DNA from: DATLWN01 sp964422615
GTDB taxonomy: Bacteria > Pseudomonadota > Zetaproteobacteria > Mariprofundales > Mariprofundaceae
Length of the DNA: 64,000 nt
Reading direction: 5' to 3'
NCBI GenBank assembly: GCA_964422615.1
Contig: CAYRBJ010000001.1
Span: 74,038-138,037, forward strand
The position numbers were made by a program, and so were the translations under genes. The notes beneath the pieces were generated by a model that saw only the letters and a list, made by a program, of their open reading frames with translations, did no database searches and was not told the DNA's origin. Numbering within the stretch: the first letter of the stretch is position 1; every line of letters starts with the position of its first letter. This document shows, piece after piece, positions 26,176-34,891 of this stretch.

Positions 26176-26711
26176 GGGGTTGCCTCCGGTTCGAGAAAGT
26201 GCAGACAGGTGGCACCGTAGCGCCGCGAGGTGGCCAGCGTCCAGTTTTCGGGCCAGTCCGGCTGAGCGGTGGCCGCCTCCTCGATGACGAGACGAGTGGT
26301 ATGGATGGCGTGCGCATCAAGCCAGGTCGGGATTTGTACTGCGATGCCCGCGGCATAAGGCGGATCGGCATAGACAAGATCGAAGCTCTGTCCCTCCAAG
26401 GTCGACAGGGCGCCGGGCAGGTGGCCTGCGATGATCTGCCAGGATTCGCCGAGTCGCCAGTCTTCCCGGAGTTTCCGCATGTTGCGGCAGTTGGCGTCGT
26501 TCTGCTCGATGGATACGGCGGAAGCGTCGCGCGAGATGGCTTCCAGCGCCATCAGTCCGGAGCCTGCAAACAAATCGAGCACACGCCAACCTGTGATGTC
26601 GCCGAGGATGTTGAACAGCGCCTCGCGCACCTTCGATGGCGTCGGGCGTACATCCGATTGGGTGGGAGATGCCAGACGCCGCCCGCGCAGGCTGCCGGCG
26701 GTGATGCGCAC
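26172..26711 (-). CDS. rsmD: 16S rRNA m2G966 methyltransferase
   Basis: Methylates guanine 966 of 16S rRNA. The 179-residue SAM-dependent enzyme has RITAGSLRGRRL at the start, RPTPSKVREALFNIL, the SAM motif VLDLFAGSGLMALEAISR and the catalytic DPPY motif in LVYADPPYAAG. It is followed by coaD with overlapping codons and preceded by the response regulator 11 bases upstream, all on the minus strand. Confidence 0.95.
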   Translation of the reverse strand: MRITAGSLRGRRLASPTQSDVRPTPSKVREALFNILGDITGWRVLDLFAGSGLMALEAISRDASAVSIEQNDANCRNMRKLREDWRLGESWQIIAGHLPGALSTLEGQSFDLVYADPPYAAGIAVQIPTWLDAHAIHTTRLVIEEAATAQPDWPENWTLATSRRYGATCLHFLEPEATP

Positions 26712-26722
26712 GGGCTATGTCC

Positions 26723-27568
26723 TCACCATTTGCGCTCGAAGGACTCCAGGCGCTTGTTCAGCACCTCCTCGGGCTCGGCATCGCCGGGTGACAGGGCATC
26801 GATGGCAAAGCCGATGTCAACGCCGATATGCTGTTCGGTTTCCGGCCACACCAGGCTGAGCTTCCAGGAGGATTGCACCTTCTCGGCCCAGGCGCGTGCG
26901 GTGGCGGCCTCGGTCTCGGGCATCAGGATAGCGAAGCGGCCGAGGCCCATGTGCGCGATCAAATCGAAGTCCCGCAGCTTCTCATGCAGTGCCAGGCCAG
27001 TGCGTACGGCCGCCTGCTGGGCGAACCAGTCGGCATGGCCGCGTACCAGCGATACATAGTTGCCGACACCGAAGGTCAGCAGCGTCAGCGGACGGGAGAA
27101 TTTGCGGCAGCGCATGATTTCGATGGCCAGTTGCTGGCGAAAATAGAATTCGGTTTCCAGATCCGTGACCGGATCGCGGTAGAAATACTGGCTCAGGCGC
27201 TCGCTGCGCATCAGTGCCGTGTTGACGCGCGCCAGCAACTGCGGCGGTGTCACCGGCTTGGTCAGGTAGTCATCAACGCCAAGGCTCAGGCCCCTGATCT
27301 GGTTGTCCAGTTCGTCGAGCACGGTCAGGAACACGAAGGGTGTCAGATTGTAGCGCTTGTCGCCGCGTACCTCGCGGTACAGGGCCCAGCCGTCCATGTT
27401 CGGCATCATGATGTCGGTCAGTACCAGATCGACATGCCGCTTCTTCATGATGTTCAGGGCGTCAGCACCATCGGAGGCCTCCAGTACCCGGAATCCCCCC
27501 TGCTGCAGGAAGTGGCTGGTAATGTCCCGGCTACTACCGGAGTCCTCGACGACAAGTACGGTCTTCAT
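26723..27568 (-). CDS. Response regulator with degenerate GGDEF domain
   Basis: A 281-residue protein. The receiver domain (residues 1-120) has acidic residues VVEDSG, the phosphoacceptor Asp52 in LVLTDIMMPNMDG and Lys in VDDYLTKPVTPPQ. The C-terminal half (about 130-270) begins RDPVTDLETEFYFRQQL, like a GGDEF domain, and contains RFAILMPET, but the active site GG(D/E)EF is replaced by GLGRF. So it should not make cyclic di-GMP and may instead bind a nucleotide or a partner. No kinase gene is adjacent. It precedes rsmD-coaD on the same strand. Confidence 0.85.
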   Translation of the reverse strand: MKTVLVVEDSGSSRDITSHFLQQGGFRVLEASDGADALNIMKKRHVDLVLTDIMMPNMDGWALYREVRGDKRYNLTPFVFLTVLDELDNQIRGLSLGVDDYLTKPVTPPQLLARVNTALMRSERLSQYFYRDPVTDLETEFYFRQQLAIEIMRCRKFSRPLTLLTFGVGNYVSLVRGHADWFAQQAAVRTGLALHEKLRDFDLIAHMGLGRFAILMPETEAATARAWAEKVQSSWKLSLVWPETEQHIGVDIGFAIDALSPGDAEPEEVLNKRLESFERKW

Positions 27569-27814
27569 GTGGTCTCTCCACGGCTTCAGGGCCGATCCCG
27601 ATCAGGCTCCATGGTACCGGATGCAGGAACGTTGCCCCTCCTTTTGACCTCGGTGAGGCTGACCGAATTGATTTTGCACGTCCAGTCCGCAGGCCGTCGA
27701 CCGGAGGGGTGGCGGGGGCTTCGCATCATGCGCGTCCTTAGCTTGCGTTGAACGGGCGGATGCGTAGCGTTCCGTATCCCCTGCGAGAATGCAATCTTAC
27801 CTAAGGAGGGGTGG

Positions 27815-29380
27815 ATGGCTGCCATGAAACGCGCGCTGATCAGTGTGTCGGACAAGACCGGCGCGGTCGATTTCGCCCGCGGTCTGGCCGCGATGGGCAT
27901 GGAGATCCTGTCCACCGGCGGTACCGCCAGCCTGCTGCGCGAAGCGGGCATCGCCTGCCGCGACGTCTCCGACTACACCGGCTTTCCGGAGATGATGGAT
28001 GGGCGCGTGAAGACGCTGCACCCGAAGGTGCACGGCGGCATCCTGGCCCGCCGCGACAAGCCGCTCGATCTGGCCGCCATGGCCGATTATGCCATCCTGC
28101 CCATCGATCTGGTGTGCGTGAATCTGTATCCGTTCCGCCAGGTGGTGGCCAAGGAAGGCTGTACCATCGACGATGCCATCGAGAACATCGATATCGGTGG
28201 CCCGAGCATGGTGCGCTCCGCCGCCAAGAACCACAAATTCGTCACTGTCGTCGTCGATCCGGGCGATTACGACATGGTGTTGAATTCGACCCAGGCCGGC
28301 ACCATGGACCTGGACAAGCGCCGGGCTTTGGCCGTCAAGGCCTTCGCCCATACCGCCGCCTACGATGGTGCCATCGCCAACCATTTCTCGGCCCTGAATT
28401 CCGATGGCAGCAGGCGCAAGTTTCCGGATGTGCTGAACTGCCAGTTCATCAAGACAGCCAACGAGCTGCGCTACGGTGAGAACCCGCACCAGGACGGCGC
28501 CTTTTATGCCGATCCGAAGGATACCGGCGTGTCGATGGCCGACTGCCAGCTGCTGCAGGGCAAGGCCCTGTCCTACAACAACATTGCCGATGCCGACGCA
28601 GCGTTCGCCTGTGTGCGCGATTTTTCCGATAACGCTGCCGTCATCGTCAAGCACGCCAATCCGTGCGGTGTGGCCGTCGGTGCCGATGGGAACGAAGCTC
28701 AGGCCGAGATCTACGAGCGGGCGCGTGCCGCCGATGCGGTGTCCGCCTTCGGCGGCATCGCCGCCTTCAACCGCCCGCTGGATGAATCGACAGCCAAGCT
28801 GATCGCCGAGACCTTCATGGAGGTGGTCATCGCCCCGGGTTACAGCGAAGGCGCCCGTCAGGTGCTGACTGCCAAGAAGAACCTGAGGCTGCTGCTGGCC
28901 CCATCGGCCGAGCCGGTGGCGGGCGGTTGGGACCTGAAGCGCGTCAATGGCGGCCTGCTGGTGCAGGAACGCGATGCGCATATGCTGGAGCGGAGCGCCT
29001 GCAAGGTCGTGACAAAGCGCCAGCCGACGGAAGGCGAATGGGCCGACATGCTGTTTGCCTGGACGGTGGCCAAGCACGTGAAGTCCAACGCCATCGTGTT
29101 CGCCAAAGGTGGGGTCACCCTCGGCGTCGGCGCCGGACAGATGAATCGCGTCAATTCCACGCGCATTGCCGCCCAGCACGGCGGCGAGGCCATCAAGGGC
29201 TCGGCCGTGGCCTCCGATGCCTTCTTCCCGTTTCGTGATGGCGTCGATGCTTTGGCCGAGGCAGGTGCCGTGGCGGTGATCCAGCCGGGCGGCTCGGTGC
29301 GTGACGAGGAGGTCATTGCCGCCGCCGACGAGCATAATCTCGCCATGGTGTTCACCGGTATCCGCCACTTCCGTCACTGA
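27815..29380 (+). CDS. purH: Bifunctional AICAR transformylase / IMP cyclohydrolase
   Basis: Catalyses the last two steps of IMP synthesis. The 521-residue protein has an N-terminal IMP cyclohydrolase domain (RALISVSDKTGAVDFAR, LSTGGTA, HPKVHGGILARR, NLYPF) and a C-terminal transformylase domain with the catalytic Lys-His in IVKHANPCGVA, VSAFGGI, SNAIVFAKGG and ASDAFFPFRDGVD. AAGGAGG lies 5 bases before ATG 27815. It stands alone, with 246 bases before it that show no gene. Confidence 0.97.
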   Translation: MAAMKRALISVSDKTGAVDFARGLAAMGMEILSTGGTASLLREAGIACRDVSDYTGFPEMMDGRVKTLHPKVHGGILARRDKPLDLAAMADYAILPIDLVCVNLYPFRQVVAKEGCTIDDAIENIDIGGPSMVRSAAKNHKFVTVVVDPGDYDMVLNSTQAGTMDLDKRRALAVKAFAHTAAYDGAIANHFSALNSDGSRRKFPDVLNCQFIKTANELRYGENPHQDGAFYADPKDTGVSMADCQLLQGKALSYNNIADADAAFACVRDFSDNAAVIVKHANPCGVAVGADGNEAQAEIYERARAADAVSAFGGIAAFNRPLDESTAKLIAETFMEVVIAPGYSEGARQVLTAKKNLRLLLAPSAEPVAGGWDLKRVNGGLLVQERDAHMLERSACKVVTKRQPTEGEWADMLFAWTVAKHVKSNAIVFAKGGVTLGVGAGQMNRVNSTRIAAQHGGEAIKGSAVASDAFFPFRDGVDALAEAGAVAVIQPGGSVRDEEVIAAADEHNLAMVFTGIRHFRH

Positions 29381-29580
29381 TTGCTGGGGGCCTTGGCTTT
29401 CGTCATCCAAGGGTTCCGATCCCCTTCCCTGCTCCTCTCCACCCGTGATTCCTGTCGCATCGAATGGCGTTATGGATCGGGAGACTTTCCACCCTGCAAA
29501 AATTTTGGCGCGGAAAAGCATAGGTTTTCCGGCCAATTGAGCCATAATGTATTCGGGCCGAAGAGAGCCGGGAGGTGCGC

Positions 29581-30144
29581 ATGCTCATCTTCATTCACGA
29601 GTTCAACGGTACCGGCAAGGGAGAGAAGCCGGCGAAGCTGGGTGAGGCATCTCCCGGGATCAAGGTGGTTTCTCCCACCCTGTCGCACGTGCCGGACAAG
29701 GCGATGGCCAAGCTGGAAAGGCTCGTACGCCGGGGGGTCAAGCGCAAGAAGGTGGCGCTGGTCGGCTTGTCGCTTGGCGGCCTGTACGCCGCCTATCTCG
29801 CCGGTAAATACGACCTGCCGGCGATCCTGATCAATCCACTGGTCGACGATCAGTTCCTGCGCGAGTACATCGGGCCGCAGAAGAATTTCAACACCGGCAA
29901 GAGCTACGAGTGGACCGAGAAGCTGTGCGATCAGCTCGGCAAATACCTTACCGAGGCATCTTCGCTTTCCGTGCCGCCGCTGGTGTTGCTCGACCAGGGT
30001 GACGAGGTGTACGGCCACTGGCAACCCACGAAGCACTACGAAGGGAATGCCGATATTCGCCTCTATCCTGGCGGCTCGCACGGCTTCGAGCATTTGCCCG
30101 AGGCGATGCCCGTGATCCGCAAATACCTCGAAGGCCGCTGCTAG
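29581..30144 (+). CDS. YqiA/UPF0227-like alpha/beta-hydrolase
   Basis: A 187-residue esterase-type protein. LIFIHEFNGTG forms the oxyanion region; the nucleophile Ser is in LVGLSLGGLYAAYLA (about residue 66); Asp is in LLDQGDEVYGHW and His in LYPGGSHGFEHL, completing the triad. Substrate unknown. GGAGG at 29571-29575 precedes ATG 29581. The stop codon overlaps that of the convergent broken VOC gene (CTAG). Confidence 0.85.
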   Translation: MLIFIHEFNGTGKGEKPAKLGEASPGIKVVSPTLSHVPDKAMAKLERLVRRGVKRKKVALVGLSLGGLYAAYLAGKYDLPAILINPLVDDQFLREYIGPQKNFNTGKSYEWTEKLCDQLGKYLTEASSLSVPPLVLLDQGDEVYGHWQPTKHYEGNADIRLYPGGSHGFEHLPEAMPVIRKYLEGRC

Positions 30145-30517
30145 TACAGGTGGTTGGCGATTTCGATCAGGTTCATATCAGGGTCACGGAAATAGACCGA
30201 GAGGATTGGTCCTTCTGCGCCAGTGCGTTGAACAGGACCCATAATGATTTTCACCCCACACGAAGCTAGATGGTGGGTGGCCTCGTCAATGGATGTTGAA
30301 ATGATAAAACATAAATCGGCGGAGCCGGGTGTCGGCCTTTCGGATCGAACTCGTTGCCATACGAGTGGAGATTGATTTTTTACCGGCCGAACGCAAGTGC
30401 TTTACAGTTGTCACCAAATGAGATGACTTCCATGTCCAGGACATTGGTGTATAAGGCGCAGGTTGTTTCAATGTCGTTGACGGTCAGGACGAGATGATCG
30501 AGGTGATCGATTTTCAT
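30141..30517 (-). pseudogene. Broken VOC-family (glyoxalase/bleomycin resistance-like) gene
   Basis: The start MKIDHLDHLVLTVNDIE is a standard vicinal oxygen chelate fold N-terminus. After LAFGR a TAA (30380-30382) replaces the Gln of the family's GxQKINLH, and the same frame then continues KINLHSYGNEFDPKGRHP. Near HP a deletion changes frame; the rest reads PGSADLCFIISTSIDE in the new frame and ends GPILSVYFRDPDMNLIEIAN-HLY. All parts are recognisable, so this is a recently inactivated gene with one nonsense change and one frameshift. Intact relatives are dimeric metal enzymes of unknown substrate. Confidence 0.85.
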
Positions 30518-30518
30518 C

Positions 30519-30896
30519 TTACCTTTTTTTGCCCGGGTGGAAGACGACCAGGATGACGGCGGCGGAGACCAGGGCAAAATAAAGCACACCCATCACCTCC
30601 TTGAAGCTGTCGTTGATGACCCACATCAGAATCGAGCAGGCGGCCGCACCGAACAGGGTGAGATAGCCCCATTCATTGTACTGTCTGCGGGCGGAGATGA
30701 AGGCATAGAGATCCATGAACACCTTGATCCACAGGATCCAGGCTCCGATGGTCAATGCCGATTTCGTCACATCGGCCAGCATGCTGGGCAGGTGCTTGTA
30801 GTTCAGGAATATCAGCAGGCCGGTAAAGATCGCCATGGCGATCCACCAGCGCAGATTGGCCTTTTTCTTATCGTCCGTGGGCCGATGCTCGCTCAT
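30519..30896 (-). CDS. Four-helix membrane protein of unknown function
   Basis: A 125-residue protein with a charged N-terminus (MSEHRPTDDKKKANLRW) and four predicted membrane helices with short loops. I do not recognise the family. ATG 30896 is the first Met that gives a sensible membrane protein; further upstream the frame runs antisense through purD. It lies directly upstream of the broken VOC gene, one base from its start, and is divergent from purD. Confidence 0.65.
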   Translation of the reverse strand: MSEHRPTDDKKKANLRWWIAMAIFTGLLIFLNYKHLPSMLADVTKSALTIGAWILWIKVFMDLYAFISARRQYNEWGYLTLFGAAACSILMWVINDSFKEVMGVLYFALVSAAVILVVFHPGKKR

Positions 30897-31059
30897 GCCT
30901 GCATATGCTAGGGCGAAGCGCATTGTTTGTGAAAGCGCAGAATCCGCCCGTTCGCCCGATGATGGTGTGCAGCATGGACACAGGTGGGCGGGCGGTGGTG
31001 CACAAGTGCGGCGAACTCGGCTATCGTTCGCCGCTTCGGATATGGAGAGGGGATAAGTT

Positions 31060-32337
31060 GTGAAGGTACTGGTTGTCGGCGGTGGCGGGCGCGAGCATGC
31101 GTTGTGCTGGAAGCTCAAGCGTTCTCCCAGCGTGACCGAGGTGATCTGCGCGCCGGGTAATCCGGGCATTGAGCACGATGCGCGCTGCATCCGGGTCGGG
31201 GCTGAGGATATCGACGGCCTGATGGCGCTGGCACGCACCGAGCGGCCCGAACTCGTCGTCATCGGTCCGGAGGCGCCGCTGGTGGCAGGCCTGGGCGACC
31301 GGCTGCGCGACGAGGGCTTCTCCGTGTACGGTCCGGACCAGGCCGCGGCGAAGCTTGAGGGCAGCAAGTCGTTCGCGAAGGAACTGATGGCGGAAGCCGG
31401 TGTGCCGACGGCGCGCTTCGAGGTGCACGACGATGCCGATGCCGCCGAGGCGCTGATCCGTAACTGGGGGGCTCCGATCGTGGTCAAGGCCTCGGGCCTG
31501 GCTGCCGGCAAGGGTGTGGTCGTGGCCCAATCGGTCGACGAGGCGGTGGCAGCGGTGCGCGACATGCTGGCCGGAAACCGTTTCGGCGAGGCTGGATCCG
31601 AGGTCGTCATCGAGGAATGCCTGGTCGGCGAGGAGGCCTCATGCCTGTTCATCGTTTCCGGCGATGACATCCTGCCGCTGGACTCCAGCCAGGATCACAA
31701 GGCGTTGCTGGACGGTGACAAGGGCCCGAATACCGGCGGCATGGGCGCGTATTCGCCAGCCCCGTGCGTGACCCCCGACATTGCCGAGGTGGTACTGGAG
31801 ACCATTGCCCGCCCGATCGTAGCTGCCCTGAAGAAGCGCCGAATCGGCTTCATCGGCACCCTGTATGCCGGGGTGATGCTGACAGCCGACGGTCCGAAGG
31901 CGCTGGAGTTCAACGTGCGATTCGGCGATCCCGAGTGCCAGCCGCTGATGGTGCGCCTGCAGTCGGATCTCGGGAGGGTGCTGCTGGCGGCGGCGGAAGG
32001 CAGGCTGGCCGGCAGCGAGTTGGAATGGGATGCGCGCGTGGCGCTGTGCGTGGTGGTGGCCTCCGATGGGTATCCCGGCAGCTTTATCAAAAACCAGCCC
32101 ATCCTCGGGCTGGACGCCGTAGCCGATGCCGGCACCGTTGTGTTTCATGCCGGCACGGCGCGCCAGGATGGCAACATCGTCAATGCCGGCGGGCGTGTGC
32201 TGGGTGTGACGGCGCTGGGGGCCACGGTGTCGAAGGCGCAGCGCATCGTCTACGCGGCGCTGAAACGGCTCGACTGGCCGGAGGGTTATTACCGGCGCGA
32301 TATCGGCTATCGCGCCGTGGCCCGCGAACGGCAATAG
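31060..32337 (+). CDS. purD: Phosphoribosylamine-glycine ligase (GARS)
   Basis: Second step of purine synthesis: joins glycine to phosphoribosylamine with ATP. The 425-residue ATP-grasp protein has KVLVVGGGGREHALCWKL, VIGPEAPLVAGL, IVVKASGLAAGKGVVVA, DHKALLDGDKGPNTGGMGAYSP and LEFNVRFGDPECQPLM. The start is GTG 31060 after GAGAGGGG. purE follows 74 bases downstream in the same direction. Confidence 0.97.
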   Translation: MKVLVVGGGGREHALCWKLKRSPSVTEVICAPGNPGIEHDARCIRVGAEDIDGLMALARTERPELVVIGPEAPLVAGLGDRLRDEGFSVYGPDQAAAKLEGSKSFAKELMAEAGVPTARFEVHDDADAAEALIRNWGAPIVVKASGLAAGKGVVVAQSVDEAVAAVRDMLAGNRFGEAGSEVVIEECLVGEEASCLFIVSGDDILPLDSSQDHKALLDGDKGPNTGGMGAYSPAPCVTPDIAEVVLETIARPIVAALKKRRIGFIGTLYAGVMLTADGPKALEFNVRFGDPECQPLMVRLQSDLGRVLLAAAEGRLAGSELEWDARVALCVVVASDGYPGSFIKNQPILGLDAVADAGTVVFHAGTARQDGNIVNAGGRVLGVTALGATVSKAQRIVYAALKRLDWPEGYYRRDIGYRAVARERQ

Positions 32338-32411
32338 GTGCCCCGCGGGGTTTTCTAAGGCCCCGACCCCGGCTATGTTGTGCTGGTCCCAATTTTCGGA
32401 GGCATGGGCAT

Positions 32412-32876
32412 ATGGAAGAGATCAAGGTGCTGATCCTGATGGGCAGCAAGAACGACCTGTCGGTGATGGAAAAGGCCGGCGTGGTGCTCGATGACTACGA
32501 CGTGCCGTTCCGCATGCTGATCCGTTCCGCTCATCGCACCCCGGAGGCTACGGCGCAGGCGGTGAAGGATGCCGAGGCTGCCGGCTGCCAGGTGTTCATC
32601 TGTGCTGCCGGTATGGCTGCCCATCTGGCTGGCGTTGTTGCCTCGAAGACGGTCAAGCCGGTGATCGGGGTGCCGATCGCCTCCGGCCCCCTGCAGGGCC
32701 AGGATGCGCTGCTGTCCACGGTGATGATGCCGCCGGGCATTCCGGTGGCCACCGTCGCCATCAACGGTGCCAAAAACGCCGGCCTGCTGGCCGTGCAGAT
32801 GCTGGCTCAGGGCGATGCCAGGCTGGCCGACAGGCTGAAAGCTGTCCGCGCTGCGGAAGCGGTTCCGCAGGATTGA
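32412..32876 (+). CDS. purE: N5-carboxyaminoimidazole ribonucleotide mutase
   Basis: Converts N5-CAIR to CAIR in purine synthesis. The 154-residue class I PurE has ILMGSKNDLSVMEKAG, the IRSAHRTPE substrate loop with catalytic His, ICAAGMAAHLAGVVA, and GVPIASGPLQGQDALLS. The usual partner purK is not adjacent; a TsaC-like gene follows instead, its open frame overlapping the purE end. ATG 32412 follows GGAGGCATGGGCAT, with a second out-of-frame ATG inside. Confidence 0.96.
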   Translation: MEEIKVLILMGSKNDLSVMEKAGVVLDDYDVPFRMLIRSAHRTPEATAQAVKDAEAAGCQVFICAAGMAAHLAGVVASKTVKPVIGVPIASGPLQGQDALLSTVMMPPGIPVATVAINGAKNAGLLAVQMLAQGDARLADRLKAVRAAEAVPQD

Positions 32877-32934
32877 TCTGCGCTCCCGTCTGCAGGCGCT
32901 GGCGACGGCGCGTCTGATCCGCGCCGGCAAACTG

Positions 32935-33426
32935 GTGGCGCACGGCACCTCCACCGTACCCGGTGTGGCCGCTTCGCCTTGGCAGCCGCAGGGCCTGCGC
33001 CGCCTGGCACGCTTCAAGCAGCGTCCCGGACCGTTTCTGGTGCTGGCCGATTCCATCTCCACGGCGGCACACCTGGCCGTGGCCCTTTCCTCTGACCTGC
33101 GGCAACTGATGCATTCCTCATGGCCGGGGCGCACCACCCTGGTGTTCCGCGCCCGCCCGGGTCTGCCCTCCTGCTGCTACCAGCATGGTGCGATGGCGGT
33201 GCGGGTCGATGCCAGCCCGTTCGTGCGTGATCTGGCGGGCCTGTGCGGCGGCCTGATACTGTCGAGCAGCCTGAACCGGCGCGGCGCCGTCACCCCCCCG
33301 CTGACGCGAAAATTGCGCTGGCGCTGGCAGCGGCATCTGGCGGTCCTGGTGCCGGGCGAGGGTGGCAGCGGCACGCCGTCGGCGATGTTGCGCATCCGTG
33401 GTCGGCGAACCCGCCAACTACGCTGA
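32935..33426 (+). CDS. TsaC/YrdC-domain protein, divergent
   Basis: A protein of the threonylcarbamoyl-AMP synthase fold. The alignable landmarks are LARFKQRPGPFLVLA (KxR motif), SSWPGRTTLVF, AMAVRVDASPFVRDL and LILSSSLNRRG. The first usual start codon is GTG 32935, but the family-like helix RLQALATARLIRAGKLV lies upstream of it, and the frame is open from 32839. A start at ATT 32872 or CTG 32878 (AGGA five bases before) would give the normal length of about 184 residues. The YPTE(A/S)V substrate motif reads AHGTSTVPGV, so activity is doubtful. Follows purE. Confidence 0.7.
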   Translation: MAHGTSTVPGVAASPWQPQGLRRLARFKQRPGPFLVLADSISTAAHLAVALSSDLRQLMHSSWPGRTTLVFRARPGLPSCCYQHGAMAVRVDASPFVRDLAGLCGGLILSSSLNRRGAVTPPLTRKLRWRWQRHLAVLVPGEGGSGTPSAMLRIRGRRTRQLR

Positions 33427-33433
33427 GCCGACC

Positions 33434-34732
33434 ATGGCATCCACCATCCAGAACAACCCCGATGCCGTGCGCACGCCGCTGTACCTTGCACCCCATGCTG
33501 CGGAGCTGTTGGCGCGTGTGCTCGACGGGCCGCCGCCGGCGGACAAGCAGATGGAACAGTACTTCCGCCAGCATAAGCGCTTGGGGATGCGCGACCGTGG
33601 CTTCGTGGCCGAAACGGTGTACGGGGCACTGCGAAACTTGAGCCTGCTGCGTCATGTGGTCGGCAAAGATGACGGCTACAGAACGCTGATCGCCGCCGAA
33701 TTGCTGCGTCGGGGCTTGAGCGCCCAAGTGCTGGAACAGTCGCATCTCGGCGATGCCGGGAAGCTGCGCGCCCTGGCCAGGCGCCTACATGCGCTGAAGG
33801 CGGCGGCGCTGCCGCTGGGTGTACGCACCAGCATGCCCGACTGGCTGCTTGAGCCCCTCGTCCGGCGCTTGGGCGAGGCGGAGGTCGTGACGCTGGCCGA
33901 AGCCCTGAACCGCCCGGCCCCGCTCGATATCCGCGTCAACACCGGGAAGGCCAGCCGCCAGCAGGTGCAAGAGCGTCTGCACCAGGAGGGCATCGACATG
34001 GCCCCCACCCCGTTTTCGCCCGTCGGCCTCAGGCGCGCCGGCCGGGCGTCGCTGTTCAATACGGAAGCCTTTCGTGACGGGTTGTTCGAGGTGCAGGACG
34101 AAGGTAGCCAGTTGCTGACCACGCTGGTCGAGCCCCGACGGCGCGAGATGGTGGTCGACTACTGCGCCGGCGCCGGTGGCAAGACGCTGATGCTCGGCAC
34201 CATGATGGCCAACACCGGTCTGCTGTATGCCTTCGATACCCATGCCCGCCGGCTGGCCGAGATGCGCCCGCGCCTGATCCGGGCCGGTCTCGATAACATA
34301 CGCATGGTGACGCTGGCCGGCGAGCGCGATCCGCTGCTGCCGCGCCTGGCCGGCAGGATCAACCGGGTGCTGGTCGATGCGCCATGCAGCGGTACCGGCA
34401 CGCTGCGGCGCAATCCCGACATCAAATGGCGGGAGCTCGACCTGCCGCAGCTCGTCAACAGCCAGCGGCGTATCCTGGATTCCGCCTCGAGGCTGGTGCG
34501 TCCGGGCGGCAGGCTGGTGTACGCCACGTGCAGCCTGCTGGCAGCGGAGAACGAGGATGTGGTGGCGGCGTTCTTGACGACCCACCCTGATTTCCAGCTG
34601 GTGCCGGTGCCAGGAATCCTCGCCCGCCAGCACGTTCGACTGCCGAATACCGAGACGATGTTGCACCTGTATCCGCATGTGCATGGCACCGACGGCTTTT
34701 TTGCCGCTGTCATGGAAAGGGCTCCCTCATAG
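33434..34732 (+). CDS. RsmB/NOP-family RNA m5C methyltransferase
   Basis: A 432-residue SAM-dependent RNA cytosine-5 methyltransferase. N-terminal helical region (about 1-140), then DIRVNTGKASRQQVQ, FEVQDEGSQLL, the SAM motif VVDYCAGAGGKTLML, motif IV DAPCSGTGTLRRNPDIKW and the catalytic Cys in LVYATCSLLAAEN; it ends GTDGFFAAVMER. Target could be 16S rRNA C967 (RsmB) or another site; the N-terminal domain is weakly conserved, so I leave the symbol blank. It lies 7 bases after the TsaC-like gene. Confidence 0.9.
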   Translation: MASTIQNNPDAVRTPLYLAPHAAELLARVLDGPPPADKQMEQYFRQHKRLGMRDRGFVAETVYGALRNLSLLRHVVGKDDGYRTLIAAELLRRGLSAQVLEQSHLGDAGKLRALARRLHALKAAALPLGVRTSMPDWLLEPLVRRLGEAEVVTLAEALNRPAPLDIRVNTGKASRQQVQERLHQEGIDMAPTPFSPVGLRRAGRASLFNTEAFRDGLFEVQDEGSQLLTTLVEPRRREMVVDYCAGAGGKTLMLGTMMANTGLLYAFDTHARRLAEMRPRLIRAGLDNIRMVTLAGERDPLLPRLAGRINRVLVDAPCSGTGTLRRNPDIKWRELDLPQLVNSQRRILDSASRLVRPGGRLVYATCSLLAAENEDVVAAFLTTHPDFQLVPVPGILARQHVRLPNTETMLHLYPHVHGTDGFFAAVMERAPS

Positions 34733-34891
34733 ATGTAAAAATTACGCCGATGAGCATACAAGCTTTCGGCTTAATATTTGCCATATGCTATGGCAGAGTG
34801 CGCGATCTTTAGCGGAAGGCCGGTCCGCGGCCAGGCCAATGCAAGGGAGAATGCATCATTTCGAACATGCGACTGACCAAGGGATCCATGG

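Noticed and set aside
27797..29545. 582-codon minus-strand frame over purH
   Set aside because: Shadow of purH, rich in His, Gly and Gln without known motifs.
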